DNA of 64,000 nt from Sugiyamaella lignohabitans (GCF_001640025.1 NC_031674.1:1860001-1924000); one strand, 5' to 3'; shown: positions 19,375-30,884, counted from the first letter of the stretch. Notes: a model not told the origin generated them from the letters alone. Program-made: numbers and translations.

Positions 19375-21440
19375 TTACCTTAGTAGAGCTTATTGTGAAG
19401 AGCGATTTTAGAATTCTTAATGTCTCTGGGAGTATCTCAATGTATATGGCGCTTGATAGGAACGAAAATTGGGAGATCATCAATAGGATCCTGGGGCGCC
19501 AGGTCTTCGCAAATGAGGATGTGAAAACCTATTGATGGATTATCAGCGAGTTGGCAATTTAAAGATAGGATAAAGAATTAATAATATTATTATAGTGATA
19601 CAAGTATTAGAGGCCCGGCCCAGGTAATAATGAAACTTCACACTCGTCGACAATTCATCAGGTACTCAGATTCCAGCGCTCCCACAAGCACAAATCAGAC
19701 AAACGAGAACAAAACCACATCGACTAGACTTCCTAGCTGGCATAGAGTGCCAAACTAGTGCTACATTATCCGATAATAGTACTCGGATTTGACAGTAGCT
19801 GAAGATGCTAGTGCGTGCCATGGATGATGATGATACTAAGGAACTGCTCTGGCAGAAACATCAAGGTATGCCTCGGGATGACAATACCAGATCTAGATTA
19901 GTCAAGCGACAGGACACCACATCGCGACACGTCTAGTCTTAAGGAAGATGTTGCGCCAATGTCCAAAGTCTTGTCTGATTTCTGGAAACTGGAGTACCGG
20001 ATGAAGTGATAGTGATGAGTGGAGACTGAAGTGTATCTCCGGTGAGTGAATGAGATAGTAATGCCGAAGTAAAAAAAACAAAGGGTTTTCACGTTCCATG
20101 TGGTCTAGAGGGATTAATGAGAGAACGAAACTACTGAGTGACCTGGGATGATGACTTCTTGAAAACTTTCTTGAGTCTCTTGAACTTGAGAAAAGACTTT
20201 CTGGGTTTGGTGGTCGGTTCAACTGAAGAAGACGACTCAGACGATGGTGACGGGACCACGGTGGAATCTTTAGAAGAACTTCTCTTGATCTTCAACTTCT
20301 TGAATAATCGTTTAATTCCAGATTTCTTCTTCTTGGGAGGGGTCTGTGTCTGTAATGGCGACACTTCAATGATACGGGCTTCCAATGTCTGTAATGGCGG
20401 CATGGCTGGGTTCTGGGATGCACTGGTAGATAGGGTAGCTTCAATTGGCTCTTGTTGTCTATCGAATTGGGCTCTGAAAGCTGTGTTGAAACTCTCAGTC
20501 GCATTGGCCTGCTCAGTAATGGCGAGCTGGCGAAGGTGGCCTCTAAACGATCCAAATGTTCCTCTTCTCCAATTATTGATAACCTGAGGTGTACGGTAGG
20601 CGTAATATCCAGTAAAACAGCAGACGAGGCATGTTTTAACTAGTACCTTAACTGTTCCAATGACTACTATATCAGCGACCGACAATTCGGGTTGGGCTGG
20701 TTTGGTGAGAGTCTTTTCAGGGACAGAAGGAACACAAGGTGAGGGTTGGTGTGAGTCCGGAGAATGGGGGGCCCGCCAGGAAGAATAAACCACAAAGAGG
20801 ACATAGAGAGTGAGGAAGAAAAACCACACATACTTGAAAGTAAGAGAGAATTCGGTTTCGTCAGTCATGATTGCACCAGTAATCCAGAAATTGAAAGGAT
20901 ACAAATAATCAGAACAATCACAATAATAATAAAAGAATAATAAAAATAATCCAGTAAACAATCAATTACCAGAGCAACAAACACGGGGTGATCTTCAAAA
21001 CGTCAAAATCTCTATGTAACAAAATTGTTCAGCGAGTCAAACGTTGTGTCAAAGATGAAGAAAAAATGTATCTCACGGGGCGACAGCCCCTGTATATATA
21101 CTTTGATTTTATAAATTATGGCACTTCTAAATTATGGCGCAGAGGTCATGTGGTCCGAAAAAGCATCGGTATAGTGCTTGAACCTGCGTCAACACGTATA
21201 ACGAGCATGACGCACGTGACACGTTACCTCTCGAAGTACTCGCTATCCTTCAATAATAGACAGATATGATATGATATGTCTATATATCCCCAAGTTCTAT
21301 AAAATCTTCGGAGAGTTTTTGCCTTCTATTTCTATATTATTTGGGTAAATTTCTGTGCCATAGAGACCCAAATGGATCCGCAATCGCGTTGATCGCGATA
21401 ATGCATCATGCAATAAAAAGCTGCACTGATAAGGTTATCA
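19375..21440 (-). repeat. Unknown 2-kb gene unit, copy 2 (intact)
   Basis: Reverse-oriented full-length copy. 5' end near 21440 with the GCATGATGCATTATCGCGAT block, CACGTG box near 21214, TATA-like ATATATAC near 21095, leader with GGGGCTG, ORF 20868-20131, TCTAGAGACC block near 20100, AGACTAGACGTGTCGCGATG block near 19935, CCTGGGCCGGGCC near 19615, and tail to about 19375. It is close to copy 3 over nearly its whole length. Confidence 0.88.
20131..20868 (-). CDS. Unknown protein with hydrophobic segments and basic tail, copy 2
   Basis: 245 residues from the ATG shared by all copies (cat at 20866-20868); in-frame codons upstream have no ATG. I do not recognise a family. Seen in the sequence: an acidic start (MTDETEF), a strong hydrophobic stretch at about 12-29, a Pro/Ser-rich linker, and a second hydrophobic segment at about 65-90 (ADIVVIGTVKVLV...). 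Then come a GYYAYRTPQVINNWRRG motif, a Gln/Ala-rich middle, a repeated PLQT motif, and a lysine-rich tail with KKKKSGIKRLFKKLKIK and a second FLKFKRLKKVFKK cluster. It differs from copy 3 at only about 20-25 positions, mostly in linkers, with the frame kept and one residue indel. Two-pass membrane topology with a basic cytosolic or nuclear-facing tail is inference. Confidence 0.8.
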   Translation of the reverse strand: MTDETEFSLTFKYVWFFFLTLYVLFVVYSSWRAPHSPDSHQPSPCVPSVPEKTLTKPAQPELSVADIVVIGTVKVLVKTCLVCCFTGYYAYRTPQVINNWRRGTFGSFRGHLRQLAITEQANATESFNTAFRAQFDRQQEPIEATLSTSASQNPAMPPLQTLEARIIEVSPLQTQTPPKKKKSGIKRLFKKLKIKRSSSKDSTVVPSPSSESSSSVEPTTKPRKSFLKFKRLKKVFKKSSSQVTQ

Positions 21441-22378
21441 AAATTCAAGGTTCTTCAGCTGACGGAGCCAGATGAGACCTGATGATGGGATTTCAACCAC
21501 CTGAGAAATACAGATAATCTCAAGCTATCAAGAGTTGTTAGACGCCGTCAACTGCTGAACTACAATCTGTAGTCTGATTTAATATATAGTAGTTAGTATA
21601 TTGAAACCTGTGACCACAATCCATGCATATCAAAGTTCCCGAGATACGAGATAGATCAGCTATATTTTTACACAACCGTCCCAGATCTTCGACAAGTTCA
21701 AAACTTTGTACGACTGCTTCATCAAGCATTCTCCTAACCTGTTTATCGGTCATATCGCACACCGTCAAGACTCTCGCAGAGCAGCAACTTCCCCTTAACT
21801 CTATCGTTTCTCCATACAAGAGATGAAAAGTTCATCAAATCTGTGCAAAGTTAAACCTCGAGCGAGTTACATCTCCAGTTGTTACCTTACTAAGGGACTT
21901 TCTTGATGTCGGATAACCAAACATGTTCTATCATAACGCCAGGAAACCCATGTACAGTACGCTACTTCGTTACCGTCTTACCTCTTCGACCATATACCAA
22001 ATCTTGTCCTCCTTCATAGACGAGTCTATCCTAACCGACTTTTGGCTCAAAACTTTTAAGGCACTATCTACCATCACTTCACTAGCAGACCAGTAACAAA
22101 GGACCCTCGAGCGATCAACTCAATCTCAGCTTCTCGAGCACACGTCTGCAATAACCTTCGAACCTTTGCTTCAACACCTCAGACACAGTCAACTGCCTCG
22201 TCGCCCTTTAAACTGTGGGGAAGGGATTCACGACCTCATCTCGTCCTTAAGAGAAACATTTGTTGGGACCAATGCTACTGACCCACTTTATTAAGTATCA
22301 CTTCCGGTACCCACATGCCTCGTAGTCCCAGACCTGGTTGCTTCTACTTCCCAGGAGATGCCCCGACCACCGAAGCAA
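21441..22378. other. Intergenic region without recognised gene
   Basis: No supported gene. Short open frames (for example 21538-21819) show no family features. A badly decayed GC arm lies near 22326-22357. Confidence 0.5.
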
Positions 22379-22439
22379 CGACTCGAGCACAGCGAGAGGA
22401 GCAGTGGGGTCTGGGGCGCAGCCCCAGCCGCCGGAGGCA
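22326..22439. repeat. GC double-hairpin element, pair with one decayed arm
   Basis: The forward arm is almost lost (only CCCAGACCTGGTTGCT and a damaged second hairpin remain). The reverse arm 22379-22439 is intact with loop GCA. It lies 166 nt beyond the 3' end of the H+-ATPase gene. Confidence 0.85.
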
Positions 22440-22604
22440 TCACCAAGACCCAAAATTAGATCCCGTTCGAAGAGAAAAAAGAAGAAGTCAAATAAGAAAA
22501 TTATTTAATAACTATTATTAATTCTATAATATGATAACTAAAATGTAACAAGTGTCACAAATATCAAAAAATTGCATGCCCTAAATAAACAAGTGGTATT
22601 ATTT

Positions 22605-25559
22605 TTAGTCGGTCTCCTCCTCGTTAGCCTTGGTGGTGATGACAAAACGGCCCTTACCAGTCTCATCGCGCTCGTGCTCGATAGCCAATCTAGAGAGGTG
22701 ACCAATAAGGTTCTCAATCTTGGCATCGGCGTGTGATCTGTCCTTACGGCCAAGGTTGTCCAACCAGGGCAATTGGGTAAGCAAGTAGTAGACAACGGCA
22801 ATGATGATGGTGACACCAATGGAGTAGGCCCAGATGACAACAACAGTGACAATAGAGGTCCAACCATCAGAAGTCTCCTTGAAGCTGTCGTGAGGATTGT
22901 CCTCAAGAGTAGAACCAGGACCAGACAACCAACCGAAGACGGCAAAGATAGTGGTAAGAGCATCGACACCAAGAATGGCGCCAACCAATTGCCACGAAGG
23001 AAGAGTCTTACCACCACGAGTAACGAAGATCAACCAATTCTCAGTAAGAGAGATTTGCAAGAACAAGATCTCTTGGACAGAACCGAAGTTCTCGACAATA
23101 CCACCGTTGGGAAGGAACATAGAACCACGGACAACCCAAGTTCCGAGAGCAAGCAAGATACCGAGAATGACGGAGATGATCCAGATCTTAGGCAATTGCC
23201 ACTCGACAGGACGGGGCTCGAAGTGGGCGTTATCGTAAGCAACGGCAATGGTGGCCAAATCAGCAAACAAGGCAAGGAAAACGACAAGCTCGACACGAAG
23301 GGTCTCGTTAATGATGATCATAGAGGTAACAAGGTAGATTTCCAAGTGCAAACAAAGAGCAATACGGTATTGGATATAAGCCTTCATACGTTGGAAAATT
23401 TGACGAGCGACCTTAATGGAGTCGACAATAGTAGAAAGACCAGGAGCAAGGAAGACAATATCAGCAGCAGCTTGGGCAGCCTCGGTGGAACCCTCGACAG
23501 CAATACCACAATCAGCCTTCTTAAGAGAAGGAGCATCGTTAACACCATCACCAGTCATGGCAGTCAAGTGACCACGCTCTTGCAACATCTCGACGACTTG
23601 GTACTTGTGCTCGGGGAAAACCTCAGCGAAACCATCGGCCTTCTCAACAAGATCGTGTTGAAGAGCACCAGTCAAACCACCAGCAACAAGCTTCTCAGAG
23701 TTGTAAACCTTGGTACCAAGAGCAAGCATCTTACAAGTCTCCTTAGCAATAGCAATAGCATCACCAGTCAACATCTTAACAGACAAACCAAGTTGTTGAG
23801 CCTCAATAATAGTTTGGGCAGTATCGTCACGAGGAGGGTCGAACATGGAAAGCATACCAAGCAATTGCCAGGGCTCGTCACCCTTCTTAACAGCAACACC
23901 AAGAGAACGGAAACCACGGGAAGCAAACTCACGAGCCTTCTCCTTGTAAAGGTCAGAGGCTTCAGGAGAACACTCAGCAAGTTGAAGAATAGCCTTGGGG
24001 GCACCCTTGGCACAGGTGTAGGTCTCACCGTTCAAGGTACAAACAGCAGTAATTCTCTTGGAAACAGGGTCGAAAGGAGTGAAGGAAATAGTCTTCCATC
24101 CTTGTTGGATGATGTCAAGAGCCTTGGGGTAACGCTTAAGAGTAAGAATGGTAATCTTATCAATAGGGTCAAGAGCCTTGATCTTGTGGGAAGAAGCAAG
24201 AGCAGCAACGGCCATCATCCAGTTAACATCAACACCCTCGGCAACAAAAGGCTCACGGATAGAAAGCTTGTTAGCAGTCAAAGTACCAGTCTTATCGGAA
24301 CAAAGGATATCGACACCGGCAAGAGACTCAATGGCAGTAAGCTTTTGAACAATGGCCTTCTTCTCAGCAAGGTAGGCAGCACCGACGGCAAGAGTAGTGG
24401 TGGTAACGACAGGCAAACCGACGGGGACACCGACAATGAGGAGAATAAGAGTGTAGTGAAGCAAGTTGTTGGAAGAGTTCTCAGGAGTGGCAATCTTAAG
24501 ATGGTGGTAGAAACCTCCGATCCAGGCAGCCATGATGAAAACAACAACCAAAACAAGCAAAGAAGTACCAATAGAGTTCATGATAGCCTTGAAGTGACCT
24601 TGGTCTTGAGCACCTTGAACCATGGCAGCAGTCTTACCGACGAAAGAACCCTTGGCAGAAGCAGTAACAACACCATAGGCCTTTCCTCTCTTACAACCAG
24701 TGGTGTAGTAAACCATATCAGCCATAAACTTATCAACAGCAAGAGACTCACCAGTAATCGAGGATTGATCAACAGCAACAAGAGAGTGACCAATCTTGTG
24801 GGCGTGCTCGTCGAGCTCGTCCTCTTCCTCCTCCTTGGCATCCTCAATATCAGAGTTGATGTAGTCCAAGTAGTCAGCATAACCTTCAGGGTTGTCATAA
24901 GAAGTAATCAAACGAGCATCACCGGGAACAACTTGACCCTCCTCAATGATGACGATATCACCAGGAACAATATCTCTGGCCTTGATTTCCTCCTCACGAC
25001 CATCACGAACAACAGTAGCCTTCATAGCAATATCAGCCTTAAGAGAAGCAACCACATCGGCAGCTTGCTTCTCTTGGTACCAACCAACAATAGCGTTAAG
25101 CATCAAAATACCAATAATAACACCGAAATCGACCCAATCACGGAGACCGGCAGCCAAAAGGACAGCCAATTCCATAACGTAAAGAATAGGACCAGCGAAA
25201 TAACCAAGGAATTGAACGAAGAAGTTGGTCTTCTCAGAGACAATCTCATTGTAACCAACCTTCTTACGACGAGCCTCGACTTCAGCACTGGTCAAACCAG
25301 CCTTCAAGTCAGTGGTGACCCAAGAATCAGGAGCAACAAAAGCAGTAGTACTGGCCTTGGTGGATCCAAAACCAAACTTCCACCAAGCTCTCTTGGCAGG
25401 CTTATCGTCGTCCTCGTTAGCGGCAGCAGCGTCCTTCTCATCACGGTAAGTGGAGACAAAACGAGCCAATCCGGCGTATTCTTCTAACTCCTCATCAGGA
25501 GCGGCAACTGGAGCCTTGTAAGCATCGGCAGCGCCGTTTTCAACGTCGTCAAATGCCAT
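22605..25559 (-). CDS. PMA1: Plasma-membrane H+-ATPase (P3A P-type ATPase)
   Basis: Pumps protons out of the cell at the cost of ATP, energising nutrient uptake. 984 residues, single exon, ATG at 25557-25559. The order is a charged cytosolic N-terminus, M1-M2 from about 115, and the A domain with TGES at 269-272. M3-M4 with VGVPVGLPVV follow, then the phosphorylation site CSDKTGTLT with Asp 422, KGAPK at 518-522, DPPRDDT, MLTGD, TGDGVNDAP at 669-677, M5-M10, and a C-terminal regulatory tail ending TTKANEEETD. It is longer than S. cerevisiae Pma1 (918), partly through an acidic insert at about 225-257 in the A domain. Insert-bearing H+-ATPases form a distinct fungal subgroup, so strict Pma1 orthology is not certain. 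Extreme codon bias produces a 900-codon open frame on the other strand. Confidence 0.95.
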   Translation of the reverse strand: MAFDDVENGAADAYKAPVAAPDEELEEYAGLARFVSTYRDEKDAAAANEDDDKPAKRAWWKFGFGSTKASTTAFVAPDSWVTTDLKAGLTSAEVEARRKKVGYNEIVSEKTNFFVQFLGYFAGPILYVMELAVLLAAGLRDWVDFGVIIGILMLNAIVGWYQEKQAADVVASLKADIAMKATVVRDGREEEIKARDIVPGDIVIIEEGQVVPGDARLITSYDNPEGYADYLDYINSDIEDAKEEEEDELDEHAHKIGHSLVAVDQSSITGESLAVDKFMADMVYYTTGCKRGKAYGVVTASAKGSFVGKTAAMVQGAQDQGHFKAIMNSIGTSLLVLVVVFIMAAWIGGFYHHLKIATPENSSNNLLHYTLILLIVGVPVGLPVVTTTTLAVGAAYLAEKKAIVQKLTAIESLAGVDILCSDKTGTLTANKLSIREPFVAEGVDVNWMMAVAALASSHKIKALDPIDKITILTLKRYPKALDIIQQGWKTISFTPFDPVSKRITAVCTLNGETYTCAKGAPKAILQLAECSPEASDLYKEKAREFASRGFRSLGVAVKKGDEPWQLLGMLSMFDPPRDDTAQTIIEAQQLGLSVKMLTGDAIAIAKETCKMLALGTKVYNSEKLVAGGLTGALQHDLVEKADGFAEVFPEHKYQVVEMLQERGHLTAMTGDGVNDAPSLKKADCGIAVEGSTEAAQAAADIVFLAPGLSTIVDSIKVARQIFQRMKAYIQYRIALCLHLEIYLVTSMIIINETLRVELVVFLALFADLATIAVAYDNAHFEPRPVEWQLPKIWIISVILGILLALGTWVVRGSMFLPNGGIVENFGSVQEILFLQISLTENWLIFVTRGGKTLPSWQLVGAILGVDALTTIFAVFGWLSGPGSTLEDNPHDSFKETSDGWTSIVTVVVIWAYSIGVTIIIAVVYYLLTQLPWLDNLGRKDRSHADAKIENLIGHLSRLAIEHERDETGKGRFVITTKANEEETD

Positions 25560-26215
25560 TTTGAATTATTATGAGTGAATATTAATATTAATTGGATTTG
25601 TGTCGAAAAAAAAAATAAAAACGATGGTATTTTTTTTCCTTTTCCCTCAATTAAATCAATAAATGCTGAAAATTACTATTAAGTATTAATTAACTACCTG
25701 GTCTCAGGCAATAAGGGAGGTGTAGCCCTTGTCGGATGGGATATTGGTAATTAGGGGTGGAATTGACAAAAGGTTGCGAGACACAGAAAAAAAAAAAGAG
25801 AAAAAAAAGTTCAAAAAGGATCAAGGAATTGTTTCCTTTATATATTAGAATTGACTATTATTACTGGCCGGACCGAGCACAAAAAAAAATTTCAGTGTGT
25901 GTGGGTGTGGGTGGGTTTAATTTTTGGTGTGTGTGTGTGTTTGTTGTTAGTGCTTGTGCTTGTGCTTGTGCGTCGTCGTTCTGCGTACGCTTGTTCAAGC
26001 CTATGAGAGGGGGAGAAAGGGAAGAAACCGGTTATACTTTTTTTCATGAATTTGTTTTTTTTACCTGCTTAAGTTTGTTTTTAAGCCTGTTATTTGTTTT
26101 TTATTTTTTTTTGTTGTTTTGATTTTTGGTTTGTTTTTTTTGTTCCCTTGGGTTTTGGGTTTTTGTGTGCTCCTCCGATATTTACTTTTTACTGCAGATT
26201 ACGTCCGACCTTAGA
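25560..26215. promoter_or_regulatory. Upstream region of the H+-ATPase gene
   Basis: Plus strand T-rich with poly-A/poly-T tracts, GT repeats near 25900-25945 and a TGCTTG repeat near 25950-25975. On the gene strand this is a pyrimidine/purine-tract promoter of the kind seen for very highly expressed yeast genes. No individual factor site is claimed. Confidence 0.4.
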
Positions 26216-26863
26216 TGAATGCGGTCCTGATGCTAGTGGCTTTGCTTTTTCGTAAAACTTACAAACAACGGCACCCTTGCTTTTTCCGTTCTTCTATCCT
26301 ACCCTTAACCCCGGCATCACCGTCAGTCGGTCGCCAACCAGCGTACGACGAACGAGCCAGCCAGCGAACGAGCACCCAGCGCTTTCATCCCGTCCCCCTA
26401 CCCATCTCTCCCCCTCCCCCCCCTCCCCTCATACTCATACTCATCGCTTCGTCTTCTCCGTCCATCCTCACCAATCCTTACCCTCCAATCACCAGAATCA
26501 CAGTACATCCACCTCGTTTCCATTCACCCAGTCCCACTCCTATTCCCTCCCCCTCTCTTCCCATCACCAGGCCTCTCACGCTCCACCCAAACCCTGCCGC
26601 AATTTGCTATCCCCGACGGCTTTCTCACTTCCATGCTCGGCTACCTCTTCCACGGATAGATCGGTCTTAACCAACCACCCTCTTCGACCTGTAATCCACC
26701 CTGCCCAAACAGGAAATAAAAGTAAATGCAATGGCTGGTGCACCTGCTTGACCAAGCAAATCCCGCTGGCGGCTCCACCGCTAATGAGGGCCCCGATGCT
26801 GGTTTGGGCGTCGGCAAACCGGCCCCTCCGTATTTCGGGGGTGGTTTTAGGGGGAGAGAGGGG

Positions 26864-26915
26864 TGCCTCCGGCGGCTGGGCTCCGCCCAGACCTGGTTGT
26901 GCTCGCTTCGCGAGC
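26864..26915 (+). repeat. GC double-hairpin element, short single arm
   Basis: CTGGGC-TCC-GCCCAG with a GCTCGC-TTC-GCGAGC second hairpin. It is the same short subtype as 6797, 36690 and 49726. Confidence 0.95.
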
Positions 26916-27559
26916 GAGTCGGGGCCGGAGGTCGCGCTTGGGGGTCTCAGTCTTGCTCGGATATGTTCGGATCTTGTCGGATAAGGATGGTTTGGGGGGT
27001 TGGTGGATGGGGGGCTAGCGATGTTTGTATGGCGGGGCGGCTGCTTGGCGGCTGTCTGACAACATCGGCTGATGCTAAATACCGATATCCTGCTGAATGA
27101 GTCTGTTTTGTGTACGCTGTCGGTCGTCTGTCGTATAAACTTTAGCATTTAGCGGCGGCAAAAAAGCTAATTCCCACCCTCCACCACCTCGTTATCTCGA
27201 ATATCTTGAGGCAGGTCTGACGTTATTAACTCTCCAAAGTGCCTTTGTTAATGCCGCTGCTGCTACTGGTACTGCTGCTGACGTCCACACTGCAGTCCCC
27301 ACTCTCGCTACTGTTGCTGGCTTCGTCGTGTGAACCGTTCATCGCCGCTGCCTCCGCTACCTCAAATATGCTGTATAACCTTTTGTTTGTTGTTGTTTCT
27401 ACCCTTTCTATTATTTATATATTTCCCATCTAGGCAAGATCGCCCACCCCCAATCGCCGACCAAGACCCTCAACGCACCCCCCAATCTATACCAGCTGCG
27501 TCTAACATACCCGTTCAAGCACCAAATAAACAACTGGTTTTTACACCGGGTGGCCCGCT

Positions 27560-27815
27560 TCCTCCGGCGGCTGGGGCTCCGCCCCAGACCCTGGTTGCTC
27601 CTGCTTCGCAGGAGTTGCGTGTCGGGAGAATTGGCTTCTGGCGGTCTTGGGGGGAGGGGGTTACAGCGGCGGCTGGCGATCAGGAACGGGCCTGTCAAAC
27701 AGCCGCCCATCACGCCCCCGATCCACCCCCAGCACCACCGGGACCCCCAAACCCGACTCGAGCGTAGCGAGAGGAGCAACCAGGGTCTGGGGCGGAGCCC
27801 CAGCCGCCGGAGGCA
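27560..27815. repeat. GC double-hairpin element, inverted pair
   Basis: Forward arm 27560-27614 (CTCCTGC type), reverse arm 27754-27815 (CGACTCGAG type), spacer 139 nt. A 23-base poly-C begins 2 nt after the reverse arm. Confidence 0.95.
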
Positions 27816-27817
27816 GG

Positions 27818-27840
27818 CCCCCCCCCCCCCCCCCCCCCCC
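27818..27840. repeat. 23-base poly-C tract
   Basis: Uninterrupted C from 27818 to 27840, next to a GC element end. Confidence 0.9.
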
Positions 27841-28479
27841 ACCTCCGCGAGCTCTCGGCCCGGGATCCGGGCCCACCGTGGGGGTGATCTGTCGGATTAT
27901 CTCATTCAAATGGTAGGCAACATCGGCCAATTGAAGACCGGGTTGGAGAGACGAAGAGTGGGTGCGGTGGCCCGGAATGTCATCGGAATTGCCATACCAA
28001 GCCATGCCATGCCATGCGGTATCAGCTATCAAAATTGAATTGCTCCGATGATGCTCCAAACGGTTTCTTTGCCGGCGCCAGTTGGATTCGTTTGGCATCC
28101 AGCCAGCCACCAGCCAGCGGCCGGTCAGTCAGCCAGCCAGAAACAGCGGTCATCAGCAGCAGCAGCAGCACCAGCAGCAGCAGCAGGAGAGAAGTACAGA
28201 AGCACCCCGACGCACCGTTACATTTTCCGAGCTGTAAGGTCGCGGGGGTGCGGCCGGTGGTCGATTTAACCGATGGCGATGGATTAGGAACGAAACACTC
28301 TGATACCGCCGATCGGCCCTTTCCAGACGGCCACTCTCGCCTAAACAGGCAACCAGCCATGTTCCTGCACCACCGCAACCGGATTGATCCTCATCGAGCC
28401 AGCCTGCCAGCGCGCTGCTCTCCCAACTCGGCAACTGTGCTACCTTGGGGGGACTGGTGCCTGCTGGGGGAACGGGACC

Positions 28480-28654
28480 TGCCTCCGGCGGCTGGGGCTC
28501 TGCCCCAGACCCCGTAGCTCCTGCTTCGCAGGAGATCTCGCTACTGGCGGCGGCGCTAATTACTATTCAGGGGGCTCCGTCTCCCCCACACCCGACTCGA
28601 GCGCAGCGAGAGGAGCAACCAGGGTCTGGGGCGGAGCCCCAGCCGCCGGAGGCA
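28480..28654. repeat. GC double-hairpin element, inverted pair
   Basis: Forward arm 28480-28534 with loop TCT (CTGGGGC-TCT-GCCCCAG), reverse arm 28593-28654 with loop GGA. Confidence 0.95.
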
Positions 28655-29198
28655 GACCCCCACCGGGCTGCCGCAGGGCACCCGCATGGCTCGCCAGTTA
28701 CGACATGCAGTGCTGTTATGCTGTGCTTCCTATCAATGGATCGAGCACCAATCGCCAGCAGCTGGCTGACGTCATCGATGACCCCGCTTGCTGAGCGTTG
28801 TTCTGTGAGCCGGGCAAATTTCTTGGCCTGGTGTTCGATTGTGGTGGTTCTGGGTGCTTGGGGTGTGGTATGCCAAGAACCGGCCGAGAGGAATCTGGCT
28901 TGGACAGTCTGGCTCAGACTTGGCTCAGCCGTTATCGCACATGTCTCCTGCTAGCCCCGCCGCTAGCTAGCTCTTCCGGTTGCTTCTTCGCGACAGGCCC
29001 AGACACAGCAAACGGACCCCCTCCCCGGTCCCTGCTCTGGGTCCTGGATCTGGCTAGCCCGCCAAGATTGGGGGTGACGTTGGCTTCAACGGCGGCGCGG
29101 CCTGCTGCCTTGCATCCATCCCCACTCCCCACTCTCCTGGGTCCAGTATCTCCGCCTGTGATAGCCCTTGCCAGGGCCCCAGGCCTGTTTTCCCCTGG

Positions 29199-29259
29199 TG
29201 CCTCCGGCGGCTGGGGCTGCGCCCCAGACCCCCCGGCTCCTCTCGCTTCGCTCGAGTCG
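29199..29259 (+). repeat. GC double-hairpin element, single arm
   Basis: CTGGGGC-TGC-GCCCCAG then CTCTCGCTTCGCTCGAGTCG. Confidence 0.95.
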
Positions 29260-30187
29260 AGGGTGGGTGGTCCCCTCGCGGTGGTCGCTAACTCCGTGGG
29301 TGGGTGAGTTGCTTGGCCGGTAATTGATTCACCCATTGTCCCTGGTTTGATTTTGCATGTTTTTTTTTTTTTTTGACGTGCTCCGGACATCCTTCTCCGC
29401 TCGCTGCTGGTCGCCGCTGCTCCGGCGACTGTCGACTCCGGCGATATCCTCCGTGAAGCTGTTGTAGTTTCTCTCCTTACCTCGCTGTTACAGTAGCCCC
29501 GGTTGAACAGCAGTAATCCACCGCAGCCAGGAGTCTTGCCCCCGCTCCGCTCCCCAGCAGCAGCAGCTTGGACGACCAAACAGGCATTATTCGGAACAAT
29601 TGCCAGATAAGGCTCGGATTATTAGGCACCGGAAGCGCTTGAGGAGCAGCGCCAGCAGCAGCAGCAGCAGCAGTCGCTGCTGGCACTAACTCCGATATCT
29701 CCATTTACGTCTGCAGCGTTTCGTGCATGCACAGCAGTGAGAAAAAAAAAAATCGCGATGCGAAAAAACCTTCCGAGAGTCATGCACAGTTGAGGGATTT
29801 TTGACAACGGCAGACGCAACCCAATCTTGAATATATTCATGTATAGTTTTTTAGTTAATTTGCCCTAAACGAGCCAATAACAGACGGGATGTGTTTATCA
29901 TAATTTATAATTTACCCATAAAAATAAAAGCCTGCCAAAAAGAAACTGACCGGTGGATATTTTCATCAAAAGATAGACATGGATATACAATTGACTTTCT
30001 GTCGTGTGATGAAAATTTTATATATTTTGTTTTAGTGTTAGTTTCAGTTTTATTTTTTTGTTTTTGTAGCAATATATCCAACAACATGTAAGATGGGAAA
30101 TTGATATATGTATGTAATTGTAAAAAAGGGTGCCTGTAACTGACAGTCAATTGACCTCCGTCACCCACTAAATTTCCCCCCTCGTAA

Positions 30188-30243
30188 CTCCTGCGAAGCA
30201 GGAGCAACCAGGGTCTGGGGCGGAGCCCCAGCCGCCGGAGGCA
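30188..30243 (-). repeat. GC double-hairpin element, single arm
   Basis: CTCCTGC-GAA-GCAGGAG, then TGGGGC-GGA-GCCCCA, ending GGAGGCA. A 13-base poly-C follows 8 nt later. Confidence 0.95.
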
Positions 30244-30884
30244 GACCCCATCCCCCCCCCCCCCTCTCACCGAAACCGGATTGCTGGCAACAAGCTCTAA
30301 AGTTAAAAGTGGTTTATTAGGTCATGCTCCAAGACAGAAGGGGACAGTATCGGCCAGTAAATAGAATTGAATTGTAATTGCAATTACAGTTAAGCATGCG
30401 TATTGTCGCGGTGCCTCGATGTGTTAATCATATACCTATAGTATATATATTGTTCAGTACGTGTAAGGTACACAAAAAGGGCCAGGTGCTGTACAGCAAA
30501 AATATAGGAATTATATGCCCCTACATCTGCAAACTTACCGGTCGGGGAAGTAGTTAATAGAGAACAGAGTTCACAGAGTTCACAAATAAGAAATAAACTC
30601 ATTAGCACCCTACCCTACTGAGGGTGCTAGTAAAAAGGTATATAAAACGCATGACAGGGTATAACTGGATATAACAGGCCCGTATAGTAGCGCCAAATAT
30701 ATTATCTAAGAGCGAGCCGGCGGAAGCAGGCCCCAACGGCGGCAGTCAGTCTCTCCTGCGACAGCGACAATTTCCAGCGACAGATAATGTACTTGGCAAC
30801 GGCGCTAACGCCATGTATGTCGGCTCCTGCAAACGCCGACCTCCCTCCGTTTATGACGTACCCACCTCTGGTGGGTGGGGGTCA

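Noticed and set aside
22773..25487. Open frame of about 900 codons on the strand opposite the H+-ATPase gene
   Set aside because: Ser/Thr/Asn/Leu-rich without domains. It exists because the biased codons of the real gene rarely give stop codons in the mirrored frame. The same applies to frames opposite GAPDH (46345-47226), RPS1 (16211-16837) and catalase (8344-9027).
26215..26984. Overlapping frames rich in Ser, Pro and His upstream of the H+-ATPase
   Set aside because: C-rich low-complexity sequence, no conserved motif, several frames open at once, and one runs into a GC element.
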